DNA of 64,000 bases from Spirosoma utsteinense (GTDB lineage: Bacteria > Bacteroidota > Bacteroidia > Cytophagales > Spirosomataceae): contig NZ_VFIA01000033.1 of assembly GCF_014282275.1 (NCBI RefSeq), positions 1-64,000 of the forward strand, read 5' to 3'. A program made the position numbers and the translations under genes. Under the pieces are notes generated by a model. It was not told the origin of the DNA and did not search any database. It worked only from the letters and a program-made list of their open reading frames with translations. Every line of letters starts with the position of its first letter. The stretch's first letter is position 1. Positions 26,720-35,283 of the stretch are shown piece after piece.

Positions 26720-27700
26720 TCACTTGACCAGCTGCGCCAGTTCGGTAGTAGACACCGTCAGCAGACCCACTCTAGGCAGTCGTCGGGTCAACTCACGCCA
26801 GTTGCCATCCTGCGCGTAAATCTGTTGCAGCATCCCGGCGGCCTTGGGTACCTGCTTCGTATTGGCCAGCGCAATAGCCGTCCAGTACTGCATTTCCAGG
26901 TTTTTAGGGAAGAGTTTCATGGCCGAGCCGTAGGCCTGCATGGCTGCCTTCATATCATTTTTCTCTGTCGCCAGATCGCCGTTGTTCATGTGCTCGTAGG
27001 CGCGGTGGGTCCGGAGCAGACGCGCCAGTTCGGGTAGCGGCTGTACGGCATCATCCACGCGCAGGTCGACCAGGTGATTATCGTCCCAGGGCGCTCCGGT
27101 TGCCTTTCCTTTTACGACCAGCAGCACCGCCGATTGACGACCGCGTATATCACCCCCGGCAGCCTGGGCAGCGTTGAGAGCACTTAATACCCGTTCGGGC
27201 AAGGGCAGTTTGCTGTTGGCTTCGAATGCTTTCGCCATGGCATCGGGTACGGTATTTTTCAACATCATGTTAGCCTGTACCGAGTAGTTAGCTCCCTTAT
27301 GATGCCCGGCGAAATCGATACATTTTTTGCCCGTATGCACCGCTACGTTGCCTTTCGCATCGGCAATAGCTACCTGGCGTACCTCCCGCCCTTCGTCGGT
27401 TCGCAGCAGTTCGTCCAAAGCCTGCTGGGCAGTCTTCCCACTCTTGAGCAATTGTAGTCCCCGGATACCGAATGATTTGTTGGTAAACGATTGCGTAGCG
27501 ACAACGCCTACCCCCGCTTCGCCCCACGAGACCGACGTACCGACCGAAAACCAGTGACTCTGAACGCCTACCGCCAGATCACCCGTCTTCGGGTCACGGG
27601 CCACGATTGAGAACGTATGCGCAAAGGGATCGCCCTGGCGCGTGTGCTGGGCGTTGGTAATAAGGGGTAAACTCAGGAACAACAGGAGTATTTTACGCAT
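26720..27700 (-). CDS. DUF1028 (Ntn-hydrolase-like) secreted protein
   Basis: 326 aa. Signal peptide residues 1-17 (LPLITNA|QH). The DUF1028 domain spans about 27-225: THTFSIVARDPKTGDLAVGVQSH, GEAGVGVVATQSFTN, GIRGLQLLKSGKTAQQAL, and VDLRVDD near its end. DUF1028 is assigned to the Ntn-hydrolase fold, with no proven substrate. The C-terminal 90 residues hold a TPR-like helical segment (AMQAYGSAMKLFPKNLEMQYWTAI). The start of the next gene abuts its stop, so the two form an operon. Confidence 0.87.
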   Translation of the reverse strand: MRKILLLFLSLPLITNAQHTRQGDPFAHTFSIVARDPKTGDLAVGVQSHWFSVGTSVSWGEAGVGVVATQSFTNKSFGIRGLQLLKSGKTAQQALDELLRTDEGREVRQVAIADAKGNVAVHTGKKCIDFAGHHKGANYSVQANMMLKNTVPDAMAKAFEANSKLPLPERVLSALNAAQAAGGDIRGRQSAVLLVVKGKATGAPWDDNHLVDLRVDDAVQPLPELARLLRTHRAYEHMNNGDLATEKNDMKAAMQAYGSAMKLFPKNLEMQYWTAIALANTKQVPKAAGMLQQIYAQDGNWRELTRRLPRVGLLTVSTTELAQLVK

Positions 27701-27870
27701 GAGTCGTCATTGAAAATGTCTTCCAAAAATAAGCGAAATGAGCCAGCATCGCCGTGTAGCCGGTCCGTTCAGGCACTTATTGTCCTGATTTTGTCCGGTG
27801 AAGCGCCCTTTTCGGAACAACCACCCCACCAATTTTGTAGATATAAAGGGTGTCTATCCCGTTTCCTGAC

Positions 27871-29403
27871 ATGGCTAAGCATACAAAATCAAACCAAAAA
27901 GGCCCCGACGTCGTACTGATCGGCGCAGGCATCATGAGCGCCACCCTCGGCGTCATGCTCAAAGAACTGCAACCTGATATAACCATTGAGATTTACGAAC
28001 GGCTCGATAGTGCAGCCGCCGAAAGTTCCGACGCCTGGAACAACGCCGGTACCGGCCACTCTGCTTTCTGCGAATTAAACTATACCCCCGAGCGGGAAGA
28101 CGGCACCATCGATGCATCGAAAGCCGTTAAAATTGCCGAGTCGTTCGAGCAGTCGAAGCAATTCTGGTCATTTCTGGTTGAGAAAAATTTCCTGAGCGAC
28201 GCGCCCAACTTCATCCGCTCCATTCCGCACATGAGCTTTGTATGGGGACAGGAAAACGTAGCGTACTTACACAAACGCTACGAAGCGCTCCAGCAAAACT
28301 ACCTCTTCCACGGCATGCAATACTCCGAAGAGCAGTCGCAGCTTGCCGAATGGATGCCTATTGTGATGGAAGACCGCGACCCGGCGCAACCGGTGGCTGC
28401 CACCAAAATGGACCTCGGCACCGATGTGAACTTTGGCGCGCTGACCCGCTCGATGTTTAAGCAACTGCAAACCATGGACGGGGTAACGATGCATTTCGGC
28501 TACGATGTTCGGGATTTGTGGCGGTCGAAATCGCTGGGGGGCTGGAAGCTCAAGGTAGAGAATCTGGCCGATGGCCGGACGCGTGAGGTGCAAACCGACT
28601 TCCTGTTCATTGGGGCCGGTGGTGGCTCGTTGCGGCTTCTGGAAAAATCGGATATTCCCGAAAGCCGGGGCTATGGCGGGTTCCCCGTTAGTGGTCAATG
28701 GCTGCGGTGCACAAATCGCGACGTGATCGAACGGCACCACGCTAAAGTGTACGGTAAAGCTTCGGTAGGGGCTCCGCCAATGTCGGTACCTCACCTCGAT
28801 ACACGCATGATCGACGGCCAGCAAGAGCTGCTGTTTGGCCCGTATGCCGGTTTCTCGACCAAATTCCTGAAAAGTGGCTCTTATCTGGACCTGCCCAAGT
28901 CGATTCAGCTGAGCAATATGGCTCCGATGCTGATGGCGGGGATGCACAACATTTCCCTGACCAAATACCTGATTCAGCAAGTACTACAGTCGCCCGAAGA
29001 CCGTCTGGATGCGCTGCGCGAATATTTCCCCAACGCGCAGATGAACGACTGGGATCTGGAGATTGCCGGGCAACGGGTGCAGGTAATCAAAAAAGACGAC
29101 GAAGAAGGGGGTGTGCTCGAATTCGGCACCGAGGTCGTGAGTGCGGCCGACGGTAGTATTGCGGCCCTGCTGGGCGCTTCGCCCGGTGCTTCGACGGCGG
29201 TATCCATCATGCTCGATCTGCTCAACCAGTGCTTCCCGGATAAAGTAAAATCCGACGTGTGGAAAGCAAAACTGACCGAAATGATTCCATCCTACGGCCA
29301 GGTCCTGGGCAATAACCCTGAACTGGGCCAGCGGCTCCGGAAGCATACCAGCCAGGTGCTGGGGCTTTCCATGGAAGAACAAATGCCGGAAGTAACGCGC
29401 TAG
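27871..29403 (+). CDS. mqo: malate:quinone oxidoreductase
   Basis: 510 aa from the ATG at 27871 (a GTG at 27850 adds 7 residues). FAD-binding GAGIMSATLG at the N-terminus, the family signatures NNAGTGHSAFCELNYTP and FPVSGQWLRC, and a C-terminal GASPGASTAVSIMLDLL. It oxidises malate to oxaloacetate and passes electrons to the quinone pool as a peripheral membrane protein of the TCA cycle. Together with fumC 2 kb away it gives two consecutive TCA steps, though on opposite strands. An 18-bp terminator follows. Confidence 0.96.
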   Translation: MAKHTKSNQKGPDVVLIGAGIMSATLGVMLKELQPDITIEIYERLDSAAAESSDAWNNAGTGHSAFCELNYTPEREDGTIDASKAVKIAESFEQSKQFWSFLVEKNFLSDAPNFIRSIPHMSFVWGQENVAYLHKRYEALQQNYLFHGMQYSEEQSQLAEWMPIVMEDRDPAQPVAATKMDLGTDVNFGALTRSMFKQLQTMDGVTMHFGYDVRDLWRSKSLGGWKLKVENLADGRTREVQTDFLFIGAGGGSLRLLEKSDIPESRGYGGFPVSGQWLRCTNRDVIERHHAKVYGKASVGAPPMSVPHLDTRMIDGQQELLFGPYAGFSTKFLKSGSYLDLPKSIQLSNMAPMLMAGMHNISLTKYLIQQVLQSPEDRLDALREYFPNAQMNDWDLEIAGQRVQVIKKDDEEGGVLEFGTEVVSAADGSIAALLGASPGASTAVSIMLDLLNQCFPDKVKSDVWKAKLTEMIPSYGQVLGNNPELGQRLRKHTSQVLGLSMEEQMPEVTR

Positions 29404-29414
29404 GCGTTTATAGA

Positions 29415-29483
29415 TAAAGCCGCCCTGCCGGGTCGGTCGAGCGGAATGGTTTCCGACTCGGCTAGCCCGGCAGGGCGGCTTTA
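29415..29483. terminator. bidirectional terminator after mqo
   Basis: A perfect 18-bp stem (29415-29432 with 29466-29483, TAAAGCCGCCCTGCCGGG) around a 33-nt loop. The convergent SnoaL-like gene ends 5 nt away. Confidence 0.85.
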
Positions 29484-29487
29484 CTGC

Positions 29488-29937
29488 TTACTTGGCGGCC
29501 ATAGTGGGTGCCATGCTGGTATTCCAGATGTCGCGGTGAAGTTTCCACTGTCCTCCTTCTTTCTTCCAGATCACGACATACTTACCCGTATCCAGTTGGG
29601 CATCATTAGCACCGTAAAGCGTATATTGACCCACCTCAAAAACCTGATCGCCGTTTTGCTGGGCCTCCGTTGTCGCGAGTTTGGCTTTCTTCACCCCTGA
29701 CTCAAAGGCACCTTTCCAGAACGTACCGATGGCTGTGTTTCCGTTGACAGCTTCCATGCCGGGCGGCATCAGTTGAGCATCGGCCGAATAATAGGTGTTC
29801 ATCGTCGTAGCGCCCTGGGCATAGGCCTCCATGAACTTCTGGTTAGCCGCCATAATGTCGGCTTTCATGTCCTTCTGGGCAAATGCAGACATGCCTGTCA
29901 TCAGGACTAGTGCGAATAGAGAAAATAGGTTGGTCAT
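29488..29937 (-). CDS. secreted SnoaL-like (DUF4440) protein
   Basis: 149 aa. Signal peptide residues 1-20 (MTGMSAFA|QK). An NTF2-like/DUF4440 fold follows: IMAANQKFMEAYAQGATTMNTYYSADAQLMPPG, GTFWKGAFESG, GQYTLYG, KYVVIWKKEGGQWKLHRDIWN. These small domains bind ligands or catalyse simple reactions; the role is unknown here. It shares a terminator with mqo. Confidence 0.87.
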   Translation of the reverse strand: MTNLFSLFALVLMTGMSAFAQKDMKADIMAANQKFMEAYAQGATTMNTYYSADAQLMPPGMEAVNGNTAIGTFWKGAFESGVKKAKLATTEAQQNGDQVFEVGQYTLYGANDAQLDTGKYVVIWKKEGGQWKLHRDIWNTSMAPTMAAK

Positions 29938-30075
29938 CCAGGTAATGGTTTGGTTATCAGGAGCAATCTAACGAAACGATCTCTCTAACATCTTACTCCA
30001 TTGATTTAATGGATTGTCAAATTAGTAACCGGTAGCTCCCCTAAAAACCGGATCGGCGGAGTCAGGAACGGGTAC

Positions 30076-30771
30076 TTAGTTGGCCAATACCGAGGGGCGG
30101 CTATACAGTAGTTGCCGGAGAGCCGCCAGGTGTGATAACAAAACCAGGGGCACAACGACTGAGGGTAGCCACACGAACGGAAAGTAAAGGATACCAACAT
30201 TAGGCTGGCCAAACGCAATTTGTTGAAAAGGAGATGGCACGGCCAAAACAGCCGTTAAAACAATGTTGACCAGCAAGGCCATACAAATCAGGTTCCAGCC
30301 GATCAGCACCGTTCGGGATACTCTTTTTTTGACGAACCCCAGGTAGTGGATGACCGGGGCGGTAAGTCCGGAAAGCACGTCGAAATTCTGCCCTTCGAAG
30401 GTCATGATCTGCGGGACAGACTTGTTGAGAAATAACCAGAACAGCACGATCTCGACCGGAATGCGTACGATGTGGAGCAGCGTCAGCCGGTCGAGTAGTA
30501 AGCCATCCAGAAATTGACGACCCTTTTCGGTCAGAAATAACCCCATAATGAACAGTATCGGGGGTACCAACAGCCCTGGCAAACGGGGTGGCACGCTGTC
30601 CGTTCTCAGGTAGAACCCGGCCAGGGAAAGCCCCGCCTGTAGCGCCATCCAACCTAGTAGCACGAGCAGAACAGGTTTCGATTGCCGGGCGGCTCCGTAG
30701 AAAAACCAGACCGTAATCCCGGCTGTGGCGATAAAAACAAGACTTACCAGCAGGGGCAGGTTGGGTATCAT
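30076..30771 (-). CDS. polytopic membrane protein of unknown function
   Basis: 231 aa from the ATG at 30771 (the frame opens at a TTG at 30807). About seven hydrophobic helices, starting with PNLPLLVSLVFIATAGITVWFF and ending near VWLPSVVVPLVLLSHLAALRQLL. There are short polar loops and no catalytic motif I can name. It is an inner-membrane protein. It lies alone between the SnoaL-like gene and a repeat cluster. Confidence 0.7.
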   Translation of the reverse strand: MIPNLPLLVSLVFIATAGITVWFFYGAARQSKPVLLVLLGWMALQAGLSLAGFYLRTDSVPPRLPGLLVPPILFIMGLFLTEKGRQFLDGLLLDRLTLLHIVRIPVEIVLFWLFLNKSVPQIMTFEGQNFDVLSGLTAPVIHYLGFVKKRVSRTVLIGWNLICMALLVNIVLTAVLAVPSPFQQIAFGQPNVGILYFPFVWLPSVVVPLVLLSHLAALRQLLYSRPSVLAN

Positions 30772-30878
30772 AGCGATGGTAGATTTAACCGCCACCAACC
30801 TACGCAATTATGGCGTTTAACCGGCTTCAGGCAGAGAACTATAGTGTTTCGCGAGTACTCTAGAAATAAATAGTCTGA

Positions 30879-30980
30879 AGGTTGTTTTTGTCATGCTGAC
30901 GAAGGAAGCATCTTCGAATGAAACCATTTAAGCGCAAGTTACAGCAGATGCTTCCTTCGTCGGCATGACAAAAACAACCT
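30879..30980. repeat. 35-bp inverted repeat
   Basis: The arms at 30879-30913 and 30946-30980 are complementary with one mismatch (core GTCATGCTGACGAAGGAAGC), with a 32-nt spacer. It resembles dispersed intergenic palindromes of Cytophagales genomes; I recall such sequences but cannot check the copy number. Confidence 0.8.
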
Positions 30981-31004
30981 AAGTCATTTTCGTTCATAAA
31001 CGCA

Positions 31005-31034
31005 AATGACTCTCCCTAAGCAGGAAGAGTCATT
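31005..31034 (-). terminator. hairpin downstream of fumC
   Basis: AATGACTCT-CCT pairs with AGG-AAGAGTCATT (one mismatch), with a 4-nt loop. It lies about 220 nt past the fumC stop and may be a terminator or part of the repeat cluster. Confidence 0.45.
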
Positions 31035-31086
31035 CTGTATGTAATTCTCGTTAATGTGAATTATGAATAAGGTATGCCTGGTGTAA

Positions 31087-31237
31087 CCCCGACAGGGGTG
31101 TCCTGTCATTAGGACTAAACGGCCTCAAGAACACCCCAGCCCCGTTAGGGGCGACCCGGTTGGCAATAGCGGCCGCCCCTAACGGGGCTTCTATTGCATA
31201 AACGGGTCATTCCTATTAACAGGACACCCCTATCGGG
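31087..31237. repeat. nested inverted repeats
   Basis: The outer arms (CCCCGACAGGGGTGTCCTGT at 31087 and its near-complement ending at 31237) enclose inner perfect 16-bp arms AGCCCCGTTAGGGGCG (31138-31153) and their complement (31174-31189). Each arm is itself a small palindrome (CCCCGACAGGGG; CCCCGTTAGGGG). The layout is REP/BIME-like. Confidence 0.75.
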
Positions 31238-31255
31238 GCTGACAGGATGTCTGCG

Positions 31256-32653
31256 TTACAAATTCCCAACCATATCGCCCGGCTTCACCCACTCGTCGAA
31301 ATCGGCTTCCGCGACGTAGCCGAGAGCAATGGCCGTTTCTTTCAGCGTTGACCCGTTTTTGTGGGCCGTCTGGGCAATTTCGGCGGCTTTGTAATACCCG
31401 ATCTTGGTGTTCAGCGCCGTTACCAGCATCAGCGATGAGTCGACGTGTTTCTTGATATTGGCTTCGATAGGTTCGATACCTACGGCGCACTTGTCGTTGA
31501 ACGACACGCATACGTCACCAATAAGTCGGGCCGAATGTAGGAAATTGAAGATCATGACCGGCTTGAACACGTTCAGTTCGAAATGGCCGTTCATACCGCC
31601 AATGTTAATGGCCACATCGTTGCCCATCACCTGCGCAGCAACCATTGTCATGGCCTCGCACTGAGTAGGGTTCACTTTGCCCGGCATGATCGACGACCCC
31701 GGCTCGTTGTCGGGGATGTGCAGTTCACCAATACCCGCCCGTGGGCCGCTCGACAGCATCCGGATATCGTTACCGATCTTCATCAGACTGGCGGCAACCG
31801 TTTTCAATGCCCCGTGGGCTTCCACGATGGCATCGTGCGCGGCCAGAGCTTCGAATTTATTCTCGGCCGTGATGAACGGCAATCCCGTTAGGGTCGCGAT
31901 GTGTTTAGCTACGTTTTCGGAATAGTTGGGGGGCGTGTTGATCCCCGTCCCCACGGCCGTACCGCCCAGCGCCAGTTCGCTCAGGTGAGCCAGCGAATTA
32001 TTGATCGCCCGCAGACCGTGGTCCAGTTGCGACACGTAGCCCGAAAACTCCTGCCCTACCGTCAACGGCGTGGCATCCATGAAATGCGTCCGGCCGATTT
32101 TCACAACGTGCATGAACGCCTTCGACTTGGCCGCCAGCGTATCGCGCAGTTTGGTAATGCCCGGAATAGTTACGTCCAGCAGCGTTTTATAGGCCGCAAT
32201 GTGCATGGCCGTCGGAAACGTATCGTTGCTCGACTGCGACTTGTTGACGTCGTCGTTGGGGTTCAGGTATTTCTTCTCGTCGGTGAGTTGCCCGCCGTTG
32301 ATGACGTGGGCCCGGTAAGCGACGACTTCGTTTACGTTCATGTTCGACTGGGTACCCGACCCGGTTTGCCACACCACCAGTGGAAACTGATCGTTCAGGG
32401 TTCCGGCCAGAATCTCGTCGCACACCTGCCCGATGAGGTCGCATTTGTCCTGCGGCAGCACGCCCGCGTCGAGGTTGGTCAGGGCGGCAGCTTTCTTGAG
32501 GTAAGCAAACGCCTGAATAATCTCGCGGGGCATTTTATTGATGTCCTGAGCGATTTTGAAGTTCTCGATGGAGCGTTGGGTTTGTGCGCCCCAATACACA
32601 TTGGCCGGGACTTGCACCTGGCCCATCGTGTCTTTTTCGATACGGTATTCCAT
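31256..32653 (-). CDS. fumC: class II fumarate hydratase
   Basis: 465 aa from the ATG at 32653; the upstream extension to 32734 is rejected. Motifs: [10 protein letters not shown] near the N-terminus, the [10 protein letters not shown] region with the substrate-binding residues, [12 protein letters not shown], and the superfamily signature [13 protein letters not shown], whose loop carries the catalytic Ser. It interconverts fumarate and malate without an iron-sulfur cluster, in the cytoplasm. The promoter lies 60-95 nt upstream and faces the Xre/RES promoter. Confidence 0.97.
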   Translation of the reverse strand: MEYRIEKDTMGQVQVPANVYWGAQTQRSIENFKIAQDINKMPREIIQAFAYLKKAAALTNLDAGVLPQDKCDLIGQVCDEILAGTLNDQFPLVVWQTGSGTQSNMNVNEVVAYRAHVINGGQLTDEKKYLNPNDDVNKSQSSNDTFPTAMHIAAYKTLLDVTIPGITKLRDTLAAKSKAFMHVVKIGRTHFMDATPLTVGQEFSGYVSQLDHGLRAINNSLAHLSELALGGTAVGTGINTPPNYSENVAKHIATLTGLPFITAENKFEALAAHDAIVEAHGALKTVAASLMKIGNDIRMLSSGPRAGIGELHIPDNEPGSSIMPGKVNPTQCEAMTMVAAQVMGNDVAINIGGMNGHFELNVFKPVMIFNFLHSARLIGDVCVSFNDKCAVGIEPIEANIKKHVDSSLMLVTALNTKIGYYKAAEIAQTAHKNGSTLKETAIALGYVAEADFDEWVKPGDMVGNL

Positions 32654-32713
32654 GAATAAAAGCGAAAGGGTGAAAGAGCAAACGATTGAATGCTGGTTAC
32701 TATCTGTTTCCAG

Positions 32714-32746
32714 CAAAGTTAAGGGGGCAGGCAACAGCGTTGCAAA
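32714..32746 (-). promoter_or_regulatory. fumC promoter
   Basis: On the minus strand TTTG (32746-32743), a 21-nt spacer, then TAACTTTG (32721-32714), close to the Bacteroidota consensus. The predicted start is near 32708. Confidence 0.6.
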
Positions 32747-32753
32747 GAATTAT

Positions 32754-32761
32754 TATCTTTG
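32754..32761 (+). promoter_or_regulatory. -7 box of the toxin-antitoxin operon
   Basis: TATCTTTG fits TAnnTTTG, 44 nt before the antitoxin ATG. No clear -33 TTG at the standard spacing, which would fit a weak promoter. Confidence 0.5.
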
Positions 32762-32767
32762 TCATAT

Positions 32768-32785
32768 AGTTGTCAAACGACAGCT
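32768..32785. promoter_or_regulatory. palindromic operator candidate for the antitoxin
   Basis: AGTTGTC-AAAC-GACAGCT, 6 of 7 paired positions, right after the -7 box. The position suits autorepression by the Xre-type antitoxin. Confidence 0.45.
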
Positions 32786-32804
32786 TTAAAACTATCAAAT
32801 AACT

Positions 32805-33245
32805 ATGCAGGTGTCTGTTCGTAAAATCATGGAGGGCTTAGGTGGCGATCGCTTTGTAAAGCGGCCTGTTCGGCATGAATTTGATCTTATTGACATTGTA
32901 AAAGAAGGATTACCGATGGAGTCAGTTGCTTTTTTGCAAACTAACTTCGGCTTTACGAACAAAGAAATGAGCCATATTCTAGCCATTTCAGAGAGTACCT
33001 ATCAGCGCAGGATACGTGCCAAAGAGCGGATGACTCAGGACGAGACCGAAAAAGCCATCTCGCTGTCGGAATTGTATGCAAAGGGAATCGATGTTTTTAG
33101 AAACCAGTCCGACTTCGAAACCTGGCTTCAAACTAAAATACCAGCAATGGGTAATCAGCGTCCTACAGCTATACTGGACTCGATGATTGGCCGTCAGCAC
33201 GTTATGGATGCCTTAAATCGCATACTTCACGGCATCTTCTCCTAA
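32805..33245 (+). CDS. Xre/MbcA/ParS-type antitoxin
   Basis: 146 aa. A helix-turn-helix lies at about 45-75 (FGFTNKEMSHILAISESTYQRRI), and a C-terminal DUF2384-like toxin-binding domain at about 80-145 (DETEKAISLSELYAKGIDVFRNQSDFETWLQTKIPAMGNQRPTAIL...). It pairs with the RES toxin gene 64 nt downstream. In characterised Xre-RES pairs the antitoxin covers the toxin active site and represses the operon. The ATG at 32805 is the only good start. Confidence 0.9.
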   Translation: MQVSVRKIMEGLGGDRFVKRPVRHEFDLIDIVKEGLPMESVAFLQTNFGFTNKEMSHILAISESTYQRRIRAKERMTQDETEKAISLSELYAKGIDVFRNQSDFETWLQTKIPAMGNQRPTAILDSMIGRQHVMDALNRILHGIFS

Positions 33246-33309
33246 ATCGTCAATTCGTTACCCAGAGAAAAATGGATTACGCGCAAGCCGTGGCCATGGG
33301 TTTATTTCT

Positions 33310-33759
33310 ATGATACTTTACCGAATAGCAGACAAACGCTACGCCACTGATCTGGGCGGTACAGGTGGTTTGTTTGCACCAGGTCGCTGGCACCGGCGGG
33401 GAACGCCACTTGTTTATTTAGCCGAGCACATATCATTAGCGAAGTTAGAAGTCCTGGCCCAATCACCGGGCCTACCTGAGGATCGGGCGTTGGTAACCGT
33501 TCGTTTGCCGGATAATGCATCTATGCTTATCATTGAACCAGAGACCTTACCTGAAGGCTGGCAAGACTGGCCTTACTTAGATGAACTTGCGGATATAACA
33601 GAAGAATGGATTTATGAACGAGCCTGCTGGATCATGCGTGTCCCCTCGGCCCAATCTCCATCCGAGCATAACTTCTTACTCAACCCGCTTCACCCCGAAC
33701 ACGCAACGTTGACACTGATTCGCATAGAACCACATCCGTTCGATCCCCGTTTAAAATAG
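33310..33759 (+). CDS. RES-domain toxin
   Basis: 149 aa. The RES fold has its named residues visible: Arg in YRIADKRYA and GRWHRRGTP, Glu in the LVYLAEH and LEVLAQ region, and Ser in PSAQSPSEHNFLLNP. RES toxins (for example ParT, MbcT) degrade or modify NAD+ and stop growth. It directly follows the cognate antitoxin. It is full length with no frameshift, so the module is probably functional. Confidence 0.9.
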   Translation: MILYRIADKRYATDLGGTGGLFAPGRWHRRGTPLVYLAEHISLAKLEVLAQSPGLPEDRALVTVRLPDNASMLIIEPETLPEGWQDWPYLDELADITEEWIYERACWIMRVPSAQSPSEHNFLLNPLHPEHATLTLIRIEPHPFDPRLK

Positions 33760-33801
33760 ACCTTATATCCGCTACCTTCGTAGTCCACTTTATATCGACT
33801 T

Positions 33802-34767
33802 ATGCAAAATCTCAACGTTGCCACCGCTCAGTTCGAGAACGCCAGTGGTGATAAAGCGTATAACCTGGGTATCATTCGGGAGCTGTCGGCCCAGGCAGCC
33901 CGGCAGGGCGCGCAGGTCGTTGCCTTCCACGAATGCTCCATCACCGGCTATACCTTCGCCCAGCATCTGTCCAAAGAAGAACTCCTGGCCGTTGCCGAAC
34001 TCATTCCTGAGGGCGATAGCATCCAGGCTTTACAACAGATTGCGGCCGATAACGACATCGTTATTCTGGCGGGCCTGTTCGAAAAGGACAGTCAGGACCA
34101 GATCTTCAAAGCCTACGTATGCGTCGACAAGAACGGGCTGGTGGCTAAATACCGCAAGCTCCATCCGTTCATCAACCCCAACATTCTCCCCGGCACCGAA
34201 TACGTGGTCTTCGACCTCTACGGCTGGAAATGCGGTATCCTGATCTGTTACGATAATAACATCGTCGAAAATGTCCGGGCAACAGCCTTGCTGGGAGCCG
34301 ACATTATTTTCATGCCCCACGTAACGATGATGACACCCTCGACCCGACCGGGTGCCGGCTTTGCCGATCCGGCGCTATGGGCCAACCGCGAAAACGACCC
34401 CACGTCGGTCCGGTTGGAATTTGACGGCATGAAAGGCCGCGCGTGGCTGATGAAGTGGCTGCCCGCCCGCGCCTACGACAACGCGGTCTATGCCGTTTTT
34501 TCCAACCCGATCGGGATGGACGACGACCAGCTGAAAAATGGCTGCTCCATGATCATCGACCCATTCGGAGATATCGTAGCCGAATGCCGCCAGTTGGGCA
34601 ATGAGGTTGTAACGACAACCTTAACGCCAATCAAGCTTCAGCAGGCGGGTGGTTTCCGCTACCGCAACGCCCGTCGCCCCGACCTCTACCGTACCATTAT
34701 CGGGCAAGAACATGTATCGGAGCAAAAAGTGATCTGGCGAACGGATAGCGGGGAAGCTACAAAATAA
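33802..34767 (+). CDS. carbon-nitrogen hydrolase (nitrilase superfamily)
   Basis: 321 aa. The Glu44-Lys119-Cys149 triad is present (FHECSITGY, YRKLHP, ILICYDNN). The fold is standard for amidases and N-carbamoyl hydrolases. A long insertion after the Cys (MMTPSTRPGAGFADPALW...) lines the substrate pocket and is unlike that of omega-amidase. The substrate is unknown. An AraC-type gene follows 26 nt later, suggesting one operon in which the regulator controls amide or nitrile use. Confidence 0.9.
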   Translation: MQNLNVATAQFENASGDKAYNLGIIRELSAQAARQGAQVVAFHECSITGYTFAQHLSKEELLAVAELIPEGDSIQALQQIAADNDIVILAGLFEKDSQDQIFKAYVCVDKNGLVAKYRKLHPFINPNILPGTEYVVFDLYGWKCGILICYDNNIVENVRATALLGADIIFMPHVTMMTPSTRPGAGFADPALWANRENDPTSVRLEFDGMKGRAWLMKWLPARAYDNAVYAVFSNPIGMDDDQLKNGCSMIIDPFGDIVAECRQLGNEVVTTTLTPIKLQQAGGFRYRNARRPDLYRTIIGQEHVSEQKVIWRTDSGEATK

Positions 34768-34793
34768 CGTTACCCGGACAGTAAACACGGACC

Positions 34794-35213
34794 ATGGCAG
34801 TAGTCTATAAATTACCCAGGAAAATAGCCGCCCGGCAGCACGAGATAACAGCCGACTACCTCGCTATTCTGGATCGGCATCTGGCCGATTTGCTGGCGGG
34901 GCGCGTAACCGACATGTACGAGATTCGGGATGTGGCCGATGAGATGAACATGCACCCCACACATCTGAGCAACACCATTAAACTGACAACCGGAAAAGCC
35001 CCCTGCTATTTTTTCGAAGCGAAGATCATGGACATCGCCCGTGCGCTTCTCACCGATACACACCGGTCCATCGCCGACATTGCGACCACGCTCACCTTCG
35101 ACCCGTCGAACTTCACGAAGTTCTTCAAACGGTTCCAGGGAACCACACCCAGGCAGTATCGCGAGGAAATATGGCTGGCAAACGCCCTAAATACTGAAGT
35201 ACTCACCATTTAA
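34794..35213 (+). CDS. AraC-type DNA-binding protein without sensor domain
   Basis: 139 aa. Two helix-turn-helix units lie at about 48-128 (VADEMNMHPTHLSNTIKLTTG, SIADIATTLTFDPSNFTKFFKRFQGTTPRQYR), a complete HTH_18 domain. Only some 45 residues precede it, so there is no cupin ligand domain. It is probably co-transcribed with the nitrilase; the SDR gene follows after 70 nt. Confidence 0.88.
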   Translation: MAVVYKLPRKIAARQHEITADYLAILDRHLADLLAGRVTDMYEIRDVADEMNMHPTHLSNTIKLTTGKAPCYFFEAKIMDIARALLTDTHRSIADIATTLTFDPSNFTKFFKRFQGTTPRQYREEIWLANALNTEVLTI

Positions 35214-35283
35214 TCTGAAGCTGTCACCATAACCCGGCCCCGCCCGTGCCTCACCTTTGTACCATCATTTAACAACAAACAAG

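Noticed and set aside
31901..32659. 252-aa plus-strand frame
   Set aside because: It is antisense to fumC and rich in Arg/Gly/Val, as shadows of GC-rich genes are.
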